Source: Pararhodobacter sp. SW119 (GTDB lineage: Bacteria > Pseudomonadota > Alphaproteobacteria > Rhodobacterales > Rhodobacteraceae). Taken from it: a stretch of DNA of 64,000 nt. Under the pieces are notes generated by a model, which had not been told where the DNA came from, searched no databases, and saw nothing but the letters and a program-made list of their open reading frames with translations. The translations under genes and the position numbers were made by a program. How positions within the stretch are numbered: position 1 is the first letter of the stretch; every line of letters begins with the position of its first letter. Positions 1 to 8,528 of this stretch are shown one piece after another. The stretch lies in NCBI RefSeq assembly GCF_017811755.1, contig NZ_JADDJF010000007.1, positions 91,821-155,820 of the forward strand. The letters are read 5' to 3'.

Positions 1-732
1 CTGCGGCAGGTCGACCTGACCCACCGCACCGGGCACGCGGTGATGGAAGGGGTCGACGGCCGCCCGCTCCTCTCCCTCGACCGGGTGGGCGAGGGGCGCA
101 TCGCGCTCCTCGCCTCGGACCAGGCCTGGCTCTGGGATCGCGGCTTCGAAGGCGGCGGGCCGCAGGCGGAACTGCTGCGCCGGCTCGCGCACTGGATGAT
201 GGGCGAGCCCGAGCTGGAGGAGGAAGCCCTCAGCGCCAGCGCCCAGGGCATGACCATGACCGTGACGCGCCGCTCGCTCGACGACGGCCCGCACGGCGTG
301 ACCGTCATCCGCCCCGACGGCGAGGAAGAGGCGCTGGACCTGGCGGAGGCCGAACCCGGCCGCTTCACCGCCACCTACGCCGCCGACGAAGCCGGCCTCT
401 ACCGCCTGCGCGACGGCGATCTGGACACAGTCATCGTGCTGGGCCCCGGCAATCCGCGCGAATACGAAACCACCATCGCCACCGACGCCGACCTTGCCCC
501 CTTCATCGCCACGACGCGCGGCGGCACCATGCGGGTCGAGGCCGATCTGCCCGACTTGCGCACCGTTGCCGCCGGCCGTCAGGCAGCCGGGCGCGGATGG
601 CTCGGCGTGACCCCGCGCCAGGCCTATGTGACCACCGACCTGCGCCTCAGCGCGCTGCTGCCGCCGTGGGTCTGGTTGCTGCTGGGCGGCGCGCTGATCC
701 TCGCTGGCTGGCTGCGCGAAGCCCGCCGCTGA
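1..732 (+). CDS. C-terminal part of a glutamine-amidotransferase-like membrane protein (5' truncated)
   Basis: The frame is open from base 1, so the gene starts upstream of the window and about 243 residues are visible. The piece begins in a region resembling the class I glutamine amidotransferase-like fold of large bacterial membrane proteins that sit beside MoxR/DUF58 genes (the stretch WLWDRGFEGGGPQAELLRRL is typical). A beta-rich segment follows. One transmembrane helix near the C-terminus (LLPPWVWLLLGGALILAG) ends in a short positive tail (LREARR). The function of this family is not established; an envelope role is inferred from the anchor. The family call rests on remembered similarity only. 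Confidence 0.7.
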   Translation: MRQVDLTHRTGHAVMEGVDGRPLLSLDRVGEGRIALLASDQAWLWDRGFEGGGPQAELLRRLAHWMMGEPELEEEALSASAQGMTMTVTRRSLDDGPHGVTVIRPDGEEEALDLAEAEPGRFTATYAADEAGLYRLRDGDLDTVIVLGPGNPREYETTIATDADLAPFIATTRGGTMRVEADLPDLRTVAAGRQAAGRGWLGVTPRQAYVTTDLRLSALLPPWVWLLLGGALILAGWLREARR

Positions 733-757
733 TCCACCCCTGGCACAGTTAGTCGTT

Positions 758-806
758 GCGCTAAGTATTCGCTTGACCTGTCGCCTGCGGTGGAATTACT
801 TAGGCG
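758..806 (+). promoter_or_regulatory. Possible promoter and operator of the ArsR-type gene
   Basis: Two inverted 7-bp arms, CTAAGTA (761-767) and TACTTAG (797-803), flank a candidate -35 TTGACC (773-778) and -10 TTACTT (796-801) separated by 17 bp. The predicted start of transcription would fall at about the ATG at 808, so the mRNA could be leaderless. ArsR repressors usually bind inverted repeats over their own promoter; this is inference. Confidence 0.35.
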
Positions 807-807
807 T

Positions 808-1194
808 ATGGCTAAGCATGATCCGCACCTCGACGACCTTTTCACTGCCCTCGGCGATCCGACGCGGCGGGCGGTACTGGCCCGGCTGGCCCGTGGCCCG
901 GCCAGCGTCAGCGAACTGGCGGCGCCGCATGCGATGGCGCTGCCCTCGTTCATGGGTCACCTGCAGAAGCTGGAAACTGCAGGGCTGATCGAAACCCGGA
1001 AACAGGGCCGAACCCGCATCTGCCGCCTTGCCCCCGACGCGCTGGCGCCCGCGCTGGACTGGCTGAGTAAGCAGCGCGCACTCTGGTCGGGGCGGCTGGA
1101 CCGCTTCGACAACTACGTCACCCGTTTGAACGACGCCCGATCGCAGAAGGAGCCCCCGCATGGACACCCGGACAGACCTCGACCCGCAGACTGA
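808..1194 (+). CDS. ArsR-family HTH transcriptional regulator
   Basis: A 128-residue winged-helix protein. FTALGDPTRRAVLARLARGP followed by VSELAAPHAMALPSFMGHLQ is the classic ArsR N-terminus and recognition helix, and ETRKQGRTRICRLAP forms the wing. No metal-binding cysteine pair is visible, so it is a non-metal ArsR of the kind paired with SRPBCC genes. ATG 808 is preferred over GTG 790 because the protein then begins just before the domain. The frame overlaps the start of the next gene by 35 bases, implying translational coupling. It probably represses its own promoter and the SRPBCC gene. Confidence 0.85.
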   Translation: MAKHDPHLDDLFTALGDPTRRAVLARLARGPASVSELAAPHAMALPSFMGHLQKLETAGLIETRKQGRTRICRLAPDALAPALDWLSKQRALWSGRLDRFDNYVTRLNDARSQKEPPHGHPDRPRPAD

Positions 1195-1636
1195 TCTCAG
1201 CTTCACCCGCGATCTGGACGTGCCACCGGAACTGGTCTGGGAATGCTGGACGCAGCCCGAACATATCCCGCATTTCTTCGTCCCGCACCCGCATCGCGTG
1301 ACCGATTGCCAGATCGACCTGCGCCCCGGCGGACGGTTCAACACCACCTTTGATGTCGACGGCGCCAAGATGCAGAATCAGGGCGTCTGGCTGGAGATTG
1401 TCGAGGGCCGACGCCTCGTCTTCACGGATGCCTTCAGCGAAGGCTGGAAACCCGCCGCCGATCCCTTCATGACCGCGATCATCGAGATTGCGGATAACGG
1501 GCGCGGCGGTACACGCTACACCGCCACGGCCCGCCACCGCTCGGCCGAGTCGCGCCAGCGGCATGAGGACATGGGATTTTTCGAGGGTTGGGGCACCGTC
1601 GCCGACCAGCTTGAAGCCTACGCCCGCACGCTCTGA
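1160..1636 (+). CDS. SRPBCC (AHSA1-like) ligand-binding domain protein
   Basis: A 158-residue single-domain protein. The start FTRDLDVPPELVWECWTQPE and the later GGRFNTTFDVDG and GVWLEIVEGRRLVFTDAF segments match the AHSA1/START-like SRPBCC fold (activator of Hsp90 ATPase homologues), which binds small hydrophobic ligands. It overlaps the upstream ArsR gene and has GGAG just before its ATG. ArsR-SRPBCC pairs are common in proteobacteria; the ligand is generally unknown. The final WGTVADQLEAYARTL helix is intact, so the gene is complete. Confidence 0.85.
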   Translation: MDTRTDLDPQTDLSFTRDLDVPPELVWECWTQPEHIPHFFVPHPHRVTDCQIDLRPGGRFNTTFDVDGAKMQNQGVWLEIVEGRRLVFTDAFSEGWKPAADPFMTAIIEIADNGRGGTRYTATARHRSAESRQRHEDMGFFEGWGTVADQLEAYARTL

Positions 1637-1723
1637 TCGCGGCCGCTGGCTCGACACCCTTTTCGGTCTGTGCTTCCTTTCCGTTCTGATCGGGCAGGGG
1701 GCGACCCCGCAAGGGATGTCGAC

Positions 1724-2620
1724 ATGGCAGCGCAGAAGGCACAACCGGCGGTTCTGAAGATCGCGCTGCTCACCGCGGCGGCCATGGTGGCCTTCGCGGC
1801 AAACTCGATCCTCAACCGCCTGGCGCTGGCGGGCGGCCATATCGACGCCGTCACCTACACCGGCATGCGGCTTCTGTCGGGGGCGGTGATCCTCGCGCTG
1901 ATCCTGTCGCTGCGCGGCCGCGCGCCGCGCCGCGACCGCCTCGGCGGCAGCCTGGGCGGAGCCCTTGCGCTTCTCGCCTACGCGATCGCCTTCTCGCTGG
2001 CCTATCTCGAGCTGGCGGCGGGGACGGGCGCGCTGATCCTCTTCGCCTCGGTGCAGATCGCCATGCTCGGCTGGGCCCTGCGCCGGGGCGAGCGGCCGGG
2101 CGCCTTCGAATGGCTGGGCTTTCTGGTCGCGGGCGCGTTCCTGCTGGCGCTGCTCTTGCCCGGCGCGACGGCCCCGGACCCGCTGGGCGCCGCGCTCATG
2201 GTGCTGGCCGGGATCGCCTGGGCGGCCTATTCGCTGATCGGTCGGGGATCGGCGGCGCCGCTGGTCGATACCGCCGGCAACTTCATCCGCTGCCTGCCGC
2301 TGGCGCTGCTTTTCCTCCTGCCGGGCCTGATCCTGCAGACCGCCAGCCCCGCCGGCTGGGGCTATGCCATTGCCTCCGGCGCGCTGGCCTCGGGACTGGG
2401 CTACGCCATCTGGTACAGCGTCCTGCCCGCCCTGACCCGCATCTCGGCCGCCTTCGTGCAGCTCAGCGTCCCGGCCATCGCGGCGGCAGGCGGCGTCGTC
2501 TTCATCGCCGAGCCCCTGACCCTGCGGCTGACCGTCTGCGCAGTCGGCATCCTGGGCGGGGTAGCGCTCGCCCTCTGGGCCGCCGAAGCGCGCAAGGCGC
2601 GCGTCCCGCCCCACAAATGA
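1724..2620 (+). CDS. EamA/DMT-superfamily transporter
   Basis: A 298-residue, very hydrophobic protein with about ten predicted transmembrane helices in two EamA-type repeats. The first begins at ALLTAAAMVAFAANSILNRL, and the second includes MVLAGIAWAAYSLIGRGSA. This drug/metabolite transporter fold exports small metabolites such as amino acids; the substrate cannot be read from sequence. ATG 1724 is chosen because AAGGGA lies 8 bases upstream; a GTG at 1670 has no good ribosome binding site. It stands alone, facing pyrF convergently. Confidence 0.85.
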   Translation: MAAQKAQPAVLKIALLTAAAMVAFAANSILNRLALAGGHIDAVTYTGMRLLSGAVILALILSLRGRAPRRDRLGGSLGGALALLAYAIAFSLAYLELAAGTGALILFASVQIAMLGWALRRGERPGAFEWLGFLVAGAFLLALLLPGATAPDPLGAALMVLAGIAWAAYSLIGRGSAAPLVDTAGNFIRCLPLALLFLLPGLILQTASPAGWGYAIASGALASGLGYAIWYSVLPALTRISAAFVQLSVPAIAAAGGVVFIAEPLTLRLTVCAVGILGGVALALWAAEARKARVPPHK

Positions 2621-2998
2621 AGCGCGTTCCGCCCGAAACCAAGGCGCGGACCCCCCTTCGGGGACGCCTTCGCGGAGTCCGTTCGACCGGCCCGGAGGCG
2701 CCACCACGCCAATTCGGTGCCATATGTAGTGTACGACATCAGCCCGACTACAAAACGCCCCGAAAAATGTGCAAAATTCAAACGCGCAAAAATGACGTTT
2801 CTTTTCACTTTCGACCAAAAAACCGTCGCTCACTTTCACGCTTGGGGCAAAACCCTAAAAATTTCGACGATTTTCGGGCGCGAGCGGCCAGTTGCTCACG
2901 CGTGAGCACCCGACCCCATTTCGAGAAGGTCCGGCCCCCGCGGCCACGGCGTCCGAATGGCCGCCGCAAGGCGGTCGCCACCCCGCCCGCGCCTCCGC
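2621..2998. other. Convergent gene-free stretch with AT-rich island
   Basis: The 378 bases between the transporter and pyrF hold no supported gene. The first 110 bases are GC-rich with short inverted repeats. About 2725-2875 is markedly AT-rich for this genome and has runs of A and T. A perfect 16-bp palindrome follows at 2893-2908. A 62-codon open frame at 2717-2905 has no ribosome binding site and no recognisable product. Confidence 0.6.
2846..2908 (-). repeat. Palindrome/TTAACC element, copy A (degenerate)
   Basis: A perfect 16-bp palindrome TGCTCACGCGTGAGCA at 2893-2908 lies 41 bases from GGCAAA (2846-2851), which sits where other copies carry GGTTAA and matches it at four of six positions. 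The conserved CGAA is not seen. Membership in the family rests mainly on the palindrome, the AT-rich spacer and the convergent location. Confidence 0.35.
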
Positions 2999-3703
2999 TC
3001 ACGCTGCGCCGCGCAGCTCCGCCAGCACCGCCTCGGCCGCGGCCCGGGGGTCCGCCGCCTGCCAGATCGGCCGGCCGATGACGATGTGATCCGCCCCCGC
3101 CCGGACCGCCGCCGCCGGGGTCGCGATGCGCTTCTGATCGCCCGCCGCGCTGCCCGCCGGGCGCACCCCCGGCGTGACGATCAGCCGGCCCGCCGCCTGG
3201 GGCAGGGCGCGGATCGCCGCGGCCTCGTGCGGGCTGGCGATCACCCCGTCGGCGCCCGCCTCGAACGCCCGCGCCGCGCGCAGCGCCACGATCTCCTCCA
3301 TCGTGCCAGGGGCGATCAGCGCGGCGTCCAGATCCGCCCGGTTCGAGGAGGTGAGCACCGTCACCGCAAGGATCTTCAGCCCCGATCCCGCCGCCCCCGC
3401 CCGCGCCGCCCGCACCACGTTCGGATCGCCGTGTACGGTCAGGAAATCCAGACCGAACCGCGCCACCCCGGCCACCGCGGCCTCCACCGTCGCGGGGATG
3501 TCGAAGAACTTCATGTCCAGGAAAATACGCTTGCCGTGCTCGGACTTCAGCTCGTTCGCCAGCGCCAACCCGCCGGCGGTCAGCATCCCCAGTCCGATCT
3601 TGTAGAACGCGACCGCCGGCCCGATCCGCTCCACCAGCTTCAGCCCGGTCAGCGGGTCCGCCACGTCCAGCGCGACGATCAGCCGCTCGTCGGCGTTGTT
3701 CAT
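2999..3703 (-). CDS. pyrF: Orotidine 5'-phosphate decarboxylase
   Basis: A 234-residue enzyme that converts OMP to UMP, the last step of de novo pyrimidine synthesis. The hallmark D-x-K-x-x-D active site is visible as DMKFFDIP (Asp63, Lys65, Asp68), followed by FLTVHGDP and, near the C-terminus, VTPGVRP and DHIVIGRPIW, which bind the phosphate. The start (MNNADERLIVALDV) is the usual OMPDC beginning and is preceded by AAAGGA. Its ATG overlaps the TGA of the upstream methyltransferase by one base, so the two are probably translated together. Length is normal for the family. Confidence 0.96.
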   Translation of the reverse strand: MNNADERLIVALDVADPLTGLKLVERIGPAVAFYKIGLGMLTAGGLALANELKSEHGKRIFLDMKFFDIPATVEAAVAGVARFGLDFLTVHGDPNVVRAARAGAAGSGLKILAVTVLTSSNRADLDAALIAPGTMEEIVALRAARAFEAGADGVIASPHEAAAIRALPQAAGRLIVTPGVRPAGSAAGDQKRIATPAAAVRAGADHIVIGRPIWQAADPRAAAEAVLAELRGAA

Positions 3704-4512
3704 CAGCTTGTCCTTTCCAGCCGGATCAGTCGATACTCGAACGCCTCGCCAAAGGTCGCCTCGCGCATCGACGGTTTCAGGAACCGCTCGATCCGCCGCC
3801 CCAGCACCGCCTCGACCCCCCGGCTCAGCAACGGCCGGCTCCGCCGGAACTCGGCGCGAAACCGGGTCAGGAAGGGGCCGACATGTGCGTTCTTGAGGTG
3901 ATCGAGCACGTAGAACGTGGGCAGGATCGCCGCGGTCACATCCTCGTCCAGCGCCACCCGCCAGCCCGGCCGCTGCGCCAGCGCCGCCAGAAAGGCCGCA
4001 TGCGTCTGCCGCCGCCCGTCCTCGCCGGCGCCTTCGCGACGGAAGTAATCGAAGATCAGCGCCGCGCGGCCCGCGTAGCGCTCGATCTGGTCCAGCGCTG
4101 TTTCCTGCTGGATATAGTGGAAGCTTTCGCCGAACAGGCACAGATCGAACCGCCGCGGCAGATCCAGCGTCTCGAACCCGGTTTCATGCACGGGGACAGT
4201 CGCCGGCAGTTTCGCGCGCGCCATCGCATTCAACTGGGCCGAGGGGCTCAGGCACTCGACCTGAAACCCGGCGCGCGTCAACGCCAGGGCATTGGCCCCG
4301 GTGCCGGACCCGACATCGAGGATCGTCGCGGTGCCCGACGGAATTTCGGCGCGCATCCGGTCGAACCAGGCCTGCTGCGCCTCGCCCAACGCGCGGGCTG
4401 AGGGCGTCGCCGGGCGCCCCTCGGGCCAATATCCGTAATGCAGGAAACCATGTCCGAACACCGCCTCGGAAAGCATCGCTTCGAAATCGAGCCGGAAGTC
4501 CTTGAGCTTCAC
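3703..4512 (-). CDS. SAM-dependent methyltransferase, class I
   Basis: A 269-residue protein with the glycine-rich SAM-binding motif ILDVGSGTGANAL (around residues 64-76) and motif II/III segments FDLCLFGESFHYI and AALIFDYFRREGAG. The start is GTG 4512, because GGAGG lies 8 bases upstream and the N-terminus VKLKDFRLDFEAM then reads naturally. The WPEGRPATPSA region and the C-terminal extension suggest a small-molecule or lipid substrate, but none can be named. It is the first gene of a two-gene unit with pyrF. Confidence 0.85.
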   Translation of the reverse strand: MKLKDFRLDFEAMLSEAVFGHGFLHYGYWPEGRPATPSARALGEAQQAWFDRMRAEIPSGTATILDVGSGTGANALALTRAGFQVECLSPSAQLNAMARAKLPATVPVHETGFETLDLPRRFDLCLFGESFHYIQQETALDQIERYAGRAALIFDYFRREGAGEDGRRQTHAAFLAALAQRPGWRVALDEDVTAAILPTFYVLDHLKNAHVGPFLTRFRAEFRRSRPLLSRGVEAVLGRRIERFLKPSMREATFGEAFEYRLIRLERTS

Positions 4513-4650
4513 CGGAACGTTCCTCCGGCTGGGGCCGGAAGCGGCGCAAAATGGCGCATGGCGGATTCCTTCTGTTGCACGCCCCTGATAGGCTGACCCC
4601 GGGGCGCGGGCAAGTTCCGCGTGTTCGCTTGAAACGGGAGAGGAAAAGAC

Positions 4651-5937
4651 ATGAAGAAACTCGCCGCCGCGATCGTCACGATCGCCGGACTGACAGGGGC
4701 TGCCATGGCCGAGAACCGCATCGACACCGTTCGCCCCGACGCGCCGGAACTTGCCGGTTACGGCCAGCATCCGGTGGGCGTGCGAAGCCTGCAACTGACC
4801 GACGAAGACCGCGTCGACGTGCTGAACTCGACCGAGGCCGTGGTGCGCGGGGCGCGCAGCTTCGCGGCCGAACTCTGGTATCCGGCGGCGGACGGCACCT
4901 CGGCCGGCACCGCGTACCAGACCGTTCTGCGCGACGGTCAGACCGCGGTCGAGCTGACCGGCCGGGCGGCGCGCGATGCCGAACCCGCCGCCGGGCCATT
5001 TCCGCTGGTGCTGATCAGCCACGGCTATCCGGGCAATCGTTACCTTCTGTCGCATCTGGCCGAAACGCTGGCCTCGCGCGGGCACGCGGTGCTGGCGCTC
5101 GATCATACCGACAGCACGTATTCCGATCAGGCCGCCTTCGGCTCGACGCTGTTCAACCGGCCCCTGGATCAGGCCTTCGCGATCGAGGCGATGGCCGATG
5201 CCGGCGCGCTCGACCCCGTGCTCGAGGGCTTGATCGATGCCGACCGCGCCGCGGTTGTCGGCTATTCGATGGGCGGCTACGGCGCGCTCATCTTCGGCGG
5301 GGCAGGGGTCAGCGCCAGCGCGCTCGATCTGCCTTTCGCGCCACCGCAGGACCTGCTGTCGCAGCATCGCGCCGGCAGCGACACGCACGAGGACCTGATG
5401 GATTCGCGCGTCAAGGCTGTCGTCGCCATCGGCCCCTGGGGCATGAACACGGCCTTCTGGGATGCCGAGGGGCTTTCCGGCCTCAGGGTGCCCACGCTGA
5501 TCATGGCCGGCGACCGCGACACGGTCTCGGGCTACGGGCCGATGCGCGCGATCTTCGAAGGCGCCCGCGGCACCGAGCGTCACCTTCTCACCTTCATCAA
5601 CGCCGGCCACAACGCCGCCGCGCCGATCCCCGCCCCCGCCGAAAGCTGGCCGGTGTCCGAAAGCCTGGGCTGGGCACCCTTCGCCCACTATGCCGACCCG
5701 GTCTGGGACACGGCGCGCATGAACAACATCGCCCAGCATTTCGTCGCCGCGTTCCTCGACCTGCACCTGAGCGGCAACGAAGCGGCCGCCGAATGGCTGG
5801 ACCTCGTCGAATACGCCCACGACGGCGTCTGGTCCGAGGATGAAGGCACCCGAACCCCCGAACACACCTACTGGGAAGGGTTCGACCGGGGCACGGCGCT
5901 TGGCCTGCGGTTCGAATCGCGCACCCAGGGTGAATGA
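4651..5937 (+). CDS. Exported alpha/beta hydrolase (dienelactone hydrolase/PAF-acetylhydrolase-like)
   Basis: A 428-residue protein with a clear signal peptide (cleavage near residue 20, after TGAAMA). The fold shows the oxyanion-side strand PLVLISHGYPGNRY (118-131) and the nucleophile elbow GYSMGGYG with Ser206. An acid is likely at MAGDRDTV and the histidine at INAGHNA. Such proteins are called predicted dienelactone hydrolases, though the lactone substrate is not shown; an esterase or lipase acting in the periplasm is the safer reading. GGGAGAGG precedes the ATG. The gene is monocistronic. Confidence 0.8.
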   Translation: MKKLAAAIVTIAGLTGAAMAENRIDTVRPDAPELAGYGQHPVGVRSLQLTDEDRVDVLNSTEAVVRGARSFAAELWYPAADGTSAGTAYQTVLRDGQTAVELTGRAARDAEPAAGPFPLVLISHGYPGNRYLLSHLAETLASRGHAVLALDHTDSTYSDQAAFGSTLFNRPLDQAFAIEAMADAGALDPVLEGLIDADRAAVVGYSMGGYGALIFGGAGVSASALDLPFAPPQDLLSQHRAGSDTHEDLMDSRVKAVVAIGPWGMNTAFWDAEGLSGLRVPTLIMAGDRDTVSGYGPMRAIFEGARGTERHLLTFINAGHNAAAPIPAPAESWPVSESLGWAPFAHYADPVWDTARMNNIAQHFVAAFLDLHLSGNEAAAEWLDLVEYAHDGVWSEDEGTRTPEHTYWEGFDRGTALGLRFESRTQGE

Positions 5938-6258
5938 GCGGGCTTTCGACCGCCAATTTTCTACCCGGAAGTATCCTCGGGGGTGAACGGGCCGCAGGCC
6001 CGGAGGGGGCAGACAGCCCCCTCCTTCCACCCACGCGTTTGCCTCGGCAAAAGGCGACCCGGACCCGGTTGCCGCGCGAGTTTCGGCACCCGTCCAGCAT
6101 TTGGATTGGCCCCCGTCTGCGCGCGTCCCAGACATTTCAATCGGGTTAACAGCCAAAAGTTTTGTTTTGACAATCAAGGTCTTGAAAGAATGCGCGCATG
6201 CGCGCACCAGCGCCATTCTGCGCGCCCCGGGCTTGGACCGGTGGCTTAGCGGGTCCGG
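5938..6258. other. Convergent gene-free stretch containing element B
   Basis: The 321 bases between the hydrolase and the universal stress gene contain no supported gene. The first 170 bases are GC-rich and featureless apart from short inverted repeats. From about 6130 the sequence is AT-rich and carries element B. TTGACA at 6167-6172 resembles a -35 box but has no convincing -10 at 16-18 bp. Confidence 0.6.
6136..6206 (-). repeat. Palindrome/TTAACC element, copy B
   Basis: Read on the minus strand: palindrome TGCGCGCATGCGCGCA (6191-6206), 41 AT-rich bases, TTAACC (6144-6149), four bases, then TGAA (6136-6139; the family has CGAA). The palindrome is perfect over 16 bp and is also a direct repeat of TGCGCGCA. 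It lies between convergent genes. Confidence 0.6.
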
Positions 6259-6714
6259 TCAGGCGATCGCTTCCATCCGTTCCTTCGACAAGCCGCCGGG
6301 TACGATCGTGATCGGCACCGGCAAGCTGCCCGAGTTTCGCGAAAGCTGCGTCACCAGCGGCCCGGGGCCGGACCGGTCGGCGCCTGCGCCCAGGACCAGG
6401 ATGCCAATCTCCTCGTCGTCGCGGATCTGACCCAGGATCTCGTCCACCGGTTCCCCCTCCCTGATCACCAGTTCGGGGTCGATCCCCTGCCGGTCGCGCA
6501 TCCATTTGGCGAAAACCTCGAAATGCGCCTCGATCCGCTCGCGTGCCTCGGCGCGCATCAGGTCGGCCACCCCCAGCCAGTGCTGGTACTCCTCAGGCGG
6601 GATGATGGACAGGATCTGCACACCGCCGCCGGTATGCGCGGCCCTGAGCGCGGCAAAGCGGATCGCGTTCAGACATTCTCGGCTGTCGTCGAGCACGACG
6701 AGGAACTTGCGCAT
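6259..6714 (-). CDS. Universal stress protein (UspA family)
   Basis: A 151-residue single Usp domain. It begins MRKFLVVLDDSRECLNAIRF, the first strand with the Asp that contacts ATP, and ends with the ILVLGAGADRSG and PVPITIVPGG segments matching the family's nucleotide-binding loop. Usp proteins accumulate in stress and growth arrest and bind ATP or dimerise; no specific client can be inferred. ATG 6714 is preferred to 6747 because it begins at the domain edge and follows a G-rich ribosome binding site. The prs gene lies just upstream on the same strand (84 bases), so co-transcription is possible. Confidence 0.85.
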   Translation of the reverse strand: MRKFLVVLDDSRECLNAIRFAALRAAHTGGGVQILSIIPPEEYQHWLGVADLMRAEARERIEAHFEVFAKWMRDRQGIDPELVIREGEPVDEILGQIRDDEEIGILVLGAGADRSGPGPLVTQLSRNSGSLPVPITIVPGGLSKERMEAIA

Positions 6715-6798
6715 CCCTACCCCCTGTTGCCGCGCATATTGGCGCAAGCCTCGGGGCCTGTCCAGAAGCAGCCGCGCTGGGGTCCCACCGGCCGGACC

Positions 6799-7815
6799 TC
6801 AGCGCGGGTAGAGGCCCTCGTAGATCGGAACCAGCGTTTCAAGATCGAATAGCGACGACACGCTGGTGCCGTTCCAGGTGTTCAGGATCGCCTGCGCGAA
6901 TAGCGGCGCGGTCGGCACGATGCGGATGTTCGGGGCGTCCTGCACCGCAGCGGTCGGCTGGATCGAGTCGGTGATGACCAGGGTCTTCATGACCGATTTG
7001 GTGATCCGTTCGACCGCCGGGCCGGAAAGGACGCCGTGGGTGATGTAACTGTGAACCTCGGTCGCGCCGGCCTCGATCAGCACCTCGGCCGCCTTGCACA
7101 GCGTGCCCGCCGTGTCGCAGATGTCGTCGACGATCACGCAGATCTTGCCCTGCACGTCGCCGATGACGGTCATCTCGGCCACCTCGCCGGGCCTTTCGCG
7201 CCGCTTGTCGACGATGGCCAGCGCCACGCCCACGCGCTTTGCCAGTTCGCGCGCCCGCGCCACGCCGCCCACGTCCGGCGAGACAATGGTCACGTCCTGC
7301 AACCGTCCGCGGAACTGATGCTCCAGGTCCAGCCCGAAGATCGGCGCGGCATAGAGGTTGTCGACCGGGATATCGAAGAAGCCCTGTATCTGTGCCGCGT
7401 GCAGATCCAGCGTCAGCACCCGCTCGATTCCCGCCTGGACCATCATGTTGGCCACCAGCTTGGCCGAGATCGGGGTGCGCGCCTTGGTGCGCCTGTCCTG
7501 TCGGGCATAGCCGAAATAGGGGATCACCGCGTTGATCCGTGCCGCCGAGGATCGCTTCAGCGCATCGGCGATGATCAGCAGTTCCATGAGGTTGTCGTTG
7601 GCGGGGTTCGAGGTCGGCTGGATAATGAACATGTCCTCGCCACGGACATTCTCGTATACCTCGACAAAGATCTCCTGATCGTTGAACCGTTCGACGCGGG
7701 CATCGACCAGCTTGACCGACATCCCGCGATGCAGGCTCATCCGCCGGGCGATGGACTGCGCCAGCGGCCGATTGGCGTTTCCGGCAATCAGTTTCGGTTC
7801 GGTCAGTGTCGGCAT
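6799..7815 (-). CDS. prs: Ribose-phosphate pyrophosphokinase
   Basis: A 338-residue PRPP synthetase that makes phosphoribosyl pyrophosphate from ribose 5-phosphate and ATP for purine, pyrimidine, histidine, tryptophan and NAD synthesis. Visible motifs are the ATP-binding loop region [12 protein letters not shown] (around 99-110), the catalytic [14 protein letters not shown] (137-150) and the PRPP loop [10 protein letters not shown] (229-238). ATG 7815 is chosen because [19 protein letters not shown] is the usual N-terminus and GGGGA precedes it. Length is slightly above the usual 310-320, as is common in alphaproteobacteria. Confidence 0.96.
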   Translation of the reverse strand: MPTLTEPKLIAGNANRPLAQSIARRMSLHRGMSVKLVDARVERFNDQEIFVEVYENVRGEDMFIIQPTSNPANDNLMELLIIADALKRSSAARINAVIPYFGYARQDRRTKARTPISAKLVANMMVQAGIERVLTLDLHAAQIQGFFDIPVDNLYAAPIFGLDLEHQFRGRLQDVTIVSPDVGGVARARELAKRVGVALAIVDKRRERPGEVAEMTVIGDVQGKICVIVDDICDTAGTLCKAAEVLIEAGATEVHSYITHGVLSGPAVERITKSVMKTLVITDSIQPTAAVQDAPNIRIVPTAPLFAQAILNTWNGTSVSSLFDLETLVPIYEGLYPR

Positions 7816-7919
7816 GGATATCCCCGGCTGGACAGGATGCACCGGCGAGTCGCGCGGTTGACACCGCTTAGCACCCCGCTACGATCTTGCAAACCGCATC
7901 CCCCACCGGAGCAGGCACC

Positions 7920-8528
7920 GTGTCGCAGATCGACTACTTTCTCACCGTCACCTCGCCCTACGTCTACTTCGCCGGGCGCACTCCGGCCGAGATCGCGACG
8001 CGTCATGGCGTTCCCATGGTCTATCGGCCGGTCGATCCCGGTGCCATTTTCGCGCGCACCGGCGGCACGCCGCTGGCCGAGCGGCACGAAAGCCGCAAGA
8101 CCTATCGACTGCAGGATCTGCGCCGTCAGGCGGCGAAGCGGAACCTGCCGATGACCCTGCAGCCGCGTCATTTCCCCACCAACCCGGCGCCGGCCGGATA
8201 CGCGGTGATCGCCGCGCAAGAAGCCGCCGCCGCAGGGCAGGGCGGCGATATCCACGCACTGGTCCAGGGCCTTTCCCGCGCCTGCTGGGAAGAGGAGCGC
8301 GACGTGGCGGATGACGCCGTGATCCGTGACTGCCTTTCGGCTTCGGGCTTCGACCCCGGTCTCGCCATGTCGGGGCTGCTGTCGGGTGCAGACACCTATG
8401 ACCGCAACCTCGTCGCCGCGATGGAGGCTGGCGTCTTCGGCTTTCCCTTCTGGGTCGTCGGCGAGGAAAGGTTCTGGGGGCAAGACCGGCTGGAGGATCT
8501 GGATCGCTATCTTACGGAAAGCGCGTGA
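7920..8528 (+). CDS. 2-hydroxychromene-2-carboxylate isomerase family (DsbA-like fold)
   Basis: A 202-residue thioredoxin-fold protein of the HCCA-isomerase/kappa-GST family. The N-terminus IDYFLTVTSPYVYFAG has serine in the first active-site loop where glutathione is activated. The C-terminus VFGFPFWVVGEERFWGQDRL contains the typical cis-proline strand. The family isomerises 2-hydroxychromene-2-carboxylate in naphthalene breakdown, but many members act on other glutathione conjugates, and no aromatic pathway genes are nearby. GTG 7920 is chosen for the GGAG 8 bases upstream. Its stop overlaps the start of the next gene (GTGA). Confidence 0.82.
   Translation: MSQIDYFLTVTSPYVYFAGRTPAEIATRHGVPMVYRPVDPGAIFARTGGTPLAERHESRKTYRLQDLRRQAAKRNLPMTLQPRHFPTNPAPAGYAVIAAQEAAAAGQGGDIHALVQGLSRACWEEERDVADDAVIRDCLSASGFDPGLAMSGLLSGADTYDRNLVAAMEAGVFGFPFWVVGEERFWGQDRLEDLDRYLTESA

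Noticed and set aside
2717..2905. 62-codon open frame in the AT-rich convergent gap
   Set aside because: No ribosome binding site, no family resemblance, and it overlaps the AT-rich island and palindrome that recur at other sites as non-coding elements.
6167..6172. TTGACA as the promoter of a small RNA in the 5938-6258 gap
   Set aside because: No -10 box at 16-18 bp and no terminator downstream.
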